From Rikenellaceae bacterium (GTDB lineage: Bacteria > Bacteroidota > Bacteroidia > Bacteroidales > Rikenellaceae), in contig SUZB01000006.1 of NCBI GenBank assembly GCA_015060115.1, forward strand, positions 1-64,000: a stretch of DNA of 64,000 nt. Direction: 5' to 3'. Both the position numbers and the translations under genes were made by a program. Each line of letters opens with the position of its first letter. Position 1 is the stretch's first letter. The notes beneath the pieces were generated by a model that saw only the letters and a list, made by a program, of their open reading frames with translations, was not told where the DNA came from and did not search any database. Below, piece by piece: positions 61,671-64,000 of this stretch.

Positions 61671-64000
61671 TTACTCTGCAAGAGTAATAGTTACGCTCTT
61701 GAAACGCACCTGTGCAGATGCAGTGAGCTCAACAGATGAAGCCGAGCCAGTCCAAGTAGTACCATCTACACTACCTACATTAGAAGTGAAAGGACCAGTC
61801 TTACCACCATAGGTTTCAAACTCAATCTTGGTCATAGTCTTATCACCTGCATCAATAGTCATAACATCACCCTGGTAAAAACGAACACCCGAATCTGATG
61901 CATTGAAATTAGACTTACTGCTATTGACCTTCAAAAATGAGAATGTGAAGTCACCAAAAATGTAGGTTTTTGCAGTACCGTCAGTATTAACAATATCCTC
62001 TGCGGCTGAGAAGTAGTCAGACATAGTCAAAACTACAGTCGAACCCTCAGGATATACAGGGTCATCACCGGGCTCCTCGCCACTATCATCACCAAAACGC
62101 TCACCATTCAAACCAGCATAGTCAGAGGCCTGAGCGAAGATAATCTGAATAGCTCCGTTGCTGATAGACGAGATACCCTTGATAGTACCAGCACCCTGAG
62201 CAACGGTTTCAGCACCATATGAGGCATACTTCGAAGAGAATACTACGAAGCTATTGCCGTTAGCATCCTCCATAGCAATAGAGGTGTGTGCGCCACCCAT
62301 AACCCAAGTATTAGAGAGATCCGACGCAGCAACCTGAACGCCCTCAAGAGCGATATACTGACCCTCGTACTTGTTAGCAAGGAAATCTGCCATAGATACG
62401 CTCTTAGCCTCTACAGCATTGCCGGTTGAAACAACGGTAATCTTATCCAAAGCAACACCACTAACCTGAACAGCGCCGTTGTATGAGCCAAGAGTAGCAG
62501 TTGTAAGGTCAATCTTTACCTTTGTACCGAAAGCGAACTCGTGGTTAGCAGCAAGATAGAACTGCAAAGCACCAGTCTCATCCTGAACATACATACCCTT
62601 CTTTGAGGTAAGATTGTTAAGCTCCATATTAGAGATTACAACGCCCTCGATAACGCCACCGATAGTAGCACCCTCGCCCTTAGCCAAAACATCGGCAATG
62701 GTCATTGTATCGCCAGGGGTGGGCTCGGGCTCAGGAGTCTCGCCTGTGCCAGGAGTATGAGAAATATATGTAGCATTCTTGCCCTGAGGAGTGCCATTGT
62801 ATGATGTACGAACGGTCTGAACCGTAATCGTATCACCAATCTTTACGCCAGATGCCTCCCAGTACTTGTTGCCATCCTTATCCAAAAGGCCATAGATAAG
62901 AACCTCACCGGTTGCATCCTCAAGGTAGAAATTACCATAGAGAGTATCATTCTCGTTATTCTCACGATACATACGAGTAATCTCGCCAGTAAGTTCATAT
63001 ATGGTTGAATCCTCAGCAGCGTTCAAGAACTCAGCAACGGTAGCCTTAACTACACCGGGCTCAGGAGCAGGCTCATCGTTGCCACCCTCGTTGCCAAGAG
63101 GCTCATCGGTAAGCTTAACACCGCAAACGATAGCACGAGCATACGAGATAGTAGCATCAGCCGAAGTAAGCTCAAAGTTTGCATCGGTAGAGAACTCGAT
63201 AGTAGATGTAGCGCTCAAGCCCGAAAGCTTAACTGAGTAGTGGTCAGTATCAGCAAATGTCAAGGCTGTGTAGGGAGCGTTGTTTGAAGCACCATCGTTA
63301 GGAGCAATCTCCAAGGTCTGAGTAGCACCACCATCAACACGGAAGTAGAGCTTAGCATCGCCACCCTTCCAAGCAACAGCATAGAGGTTGAGATACTTAT
63401 CACCCGATACGCCAACAGCGCCAGACTTGAACAAACCGGTCTGCTTGCCCTTACCGAGCTTGAAGCCTGTTACTGCGTAGCCATCAATAGTGGTAGCACC
63501 AAGGCTGTAAACAGCGTTAGTTGAGTCATCGGTTGAGCATACAAAGGGAACATCCGAAGCGTATGGACCCTCAGCGGGCTCTGGATTAGGCTCCTGGCCA
63601 CCCTCACCGGGAACAAGCGATACAAAGATAGCATCCTTACCCTGAGGAGTACCGTTGTACGATGTACGAACAGTTTGGACAGTGATAGTATCACCTACCT
63701 TTGCGCCAGACTCAGCCCAGTACTTCTGCTCGCCAGTGGGTGAGCAAAGGCCATAAATAAGAACCTCTGCAGTACCATCGTTGAGGTAGAAGTTACCATA
63801 AGTGGTGTTTGTTACATTGGTAATCTCGCCAGTAAGCTCATAAACAGTCGAATCCTCGGCAGCCTCCAAGAACTCGGCAACGGTTACCTTCTTAACCTCT
63901 ACGGGCTCGGGAGCCTCAATATTGTCGAGGTCGATAGTCTGACCGCCATTGCCAGAGAAGAGCTTAACATCATCAAGACGATATACGCTCGCTACATCTG
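61671..64000 (-). CDS. Large repeat-containing extracellular protein with OB-like domains, 5'-partial
   Basis: The reading frame stays open to the window end, so the true start is beyond 64000. The visible 775 or so residues contain two near-identical domains, TVAEFL.AAEDST.YELTGEI...YGNFYL.D.T.EVLIYGL...GDTITVQTVRTSYNGTPQGK (63609-63900 and 62754-63047). A diverged third (TIADVLAKGEG...KKGMYVQDETGALQFYL), a beta domain between repeats one and two, and a C-terminal beta domain complete it. Pro/Glu/Gly linkers separate the units. The OB-like domains resemble those of DUF5689 and YhcR-type nucleases, which can bind nucleic acids. Cell-surface binding of nucleic acid is suggested by context, not proven. 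Confidence 0.8.
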   Translation of the reverse strand, partial: DVASVYRLDDVKLFSGNGGQTIDLDNIEAPEPVEVKKVTVAEFLEAAEDSTVYELTGEITNVTNTTYGNFYLNDGTAEVLIYGLCSPTGEQKYWAESGAKVGDTITVQTVRTSYNGTPQGKDAIFVSLVPGEGGQEPNPEPAEGPYASDVPFVCSTDDSTNAVYSLGATTIDGYAVTGFKLGKGKQTGLFKSGAVGVSGDKYLNLYAVAWKGGDAKLYFRVDGGATQTLEIAPNDGASNNAPYTALTFADTDHYSVKLSGLSATSTIEFSTDANFELTSADATISYARAIVCGVKLTDEPLGNEGGNDEPAPEPGVVKATVAEFLNAAEDSTIYELTGEITRMYRENNENDTLYGNFYLEDATGEVLIYGLLDKDGNKYWEASGVKIGDTITVQTVRTSYNGTPQGKNATYISHTPGTGETPEPEPTPGDTMTIADVLAKGEGATIGGVIEGVVISNMELNNLTSKKGMYVQDETGALQFYLAANHEFAFGTKVKIDLTTATLGSYNGAVQVSGVALDKITVVSTGNAVEAKSVSMADFLANKYEGQYIALEGVQVAASDLSNTWVMGGAHTSIAMEDANGNSFVVFSSKYASYGAETVAQGAGTIKGISSISNGAIQIIFAQASDYAGLNGERFGDDSGEEPGDDPVYPEGSTVVLTMSDYFSAAEDIVNTDGTAKTYIFGDFTFSFLKVNSSKSNFNASDSGVRFYQGDVMTIDAGDKTMTKIEFETYGGKTGPFTSNVGSVDGTTWTGSASSVELTASAQVRFKSVTITLAE
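62754..63047 (-). repeat. Intragenic repeat unit encoding OB-like domain (partner at 63609-63900)
   Basis: About 290 bp encode a domain that is repeated 0.85 kb upstream in the same gene with high amino-acid identity, including the shared 18-residue stretch from GDTITVQTV to TPQGK. This points to recent internal duplication and could allow domain-number variation by recombination. Confidence 0.75.

Overview
The window reads as a chromosomal segment of a gut-type member of the Bacteroidota, order Bacteroidales, with an Alistipes/Rikenellaceae-like flavour (inferred). Supporting evidence is the recurrent TAnnTTTG promoter element with an upstream TTTG/TTG about 19-20 bp away, the weak ribosome binding sites, and families typical of the phylum (BACON, DUF5689, DUF4919, DUF2851, BspA-type LRR, GSCFA, DUF1573, long NusB, 1.1-kb-residue SecA). 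There is no prophage, transposase, rRNA operon or CRISPR array.

Layout. 1-4.3 kb: a 38-bp dispersed repeat, tRNA-Met, ybaK-like deacylase, SDR and HAD enzymes, and a LytS/LytTR two-component pair. 4.3-8.7 kb: a phosphate module, with a PiT transporter fused to a PhoU-like domain divergent from an OmpR-type regulator and its kinase. A perfect 11-bp tandem repeat resembling a Pho box lies between them, and the transporter has a structured leader ending in a terminator-like hairpin. 8.7-16 kb: DUF362 lipoprotein, BACON lipoprotein, GH84 hexosaminidase, cysteine desulfidase-like protein. 16-23 kb: deoD, aldehyde dehydrogenase, gyrA, TPR protein. 22.8-29.5 kb: luxS with a nucleosidase, acyltransferase, GSCFA protein, a metal-ligand-less alkaline phosphatase homologue, sufE, sufT-like and a short DUF2851 protein. 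29.5-37.4 kb: secA, dCMP deaminase, AspT/YidE-type transporter, RelA/SpoT homologue with a degenerate synthetase. 37.6-50.8 kb: lipoproteins, threonine aldolase, nitroreductase, LRR lipoprotein, ligA, dapA, DUF4919, clostripain-like peptidase, ffh, nusB, DUF1573, yajC. 51.2-52.7 kb: an AT-rich two-gene island (deiminase plus unknown). 52.8-64 kb: GH20 hexosaminidase, then an apparent operon of two secreted nucleases, a TonB-dependent receptor and DUF5689-type proteins that looks like a nucleic-acid processing and uptake locus.

The most unusual structure is a family of three 126-131-bp imperfect palindromes (16969-17099, 33432-33559, 35446-35571). They share termini of the form AATTTNNTGT..AAGGGG, each overlaps the stop codon of a neighbouring gene, and their mismatches are almost all strand-consistent G.U wobbles. 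This suggests a mobile, transcribed structured RNA element rather than a chance set of hairpins. No search or folding program was run. All family assignments are from reading the translated sequences.
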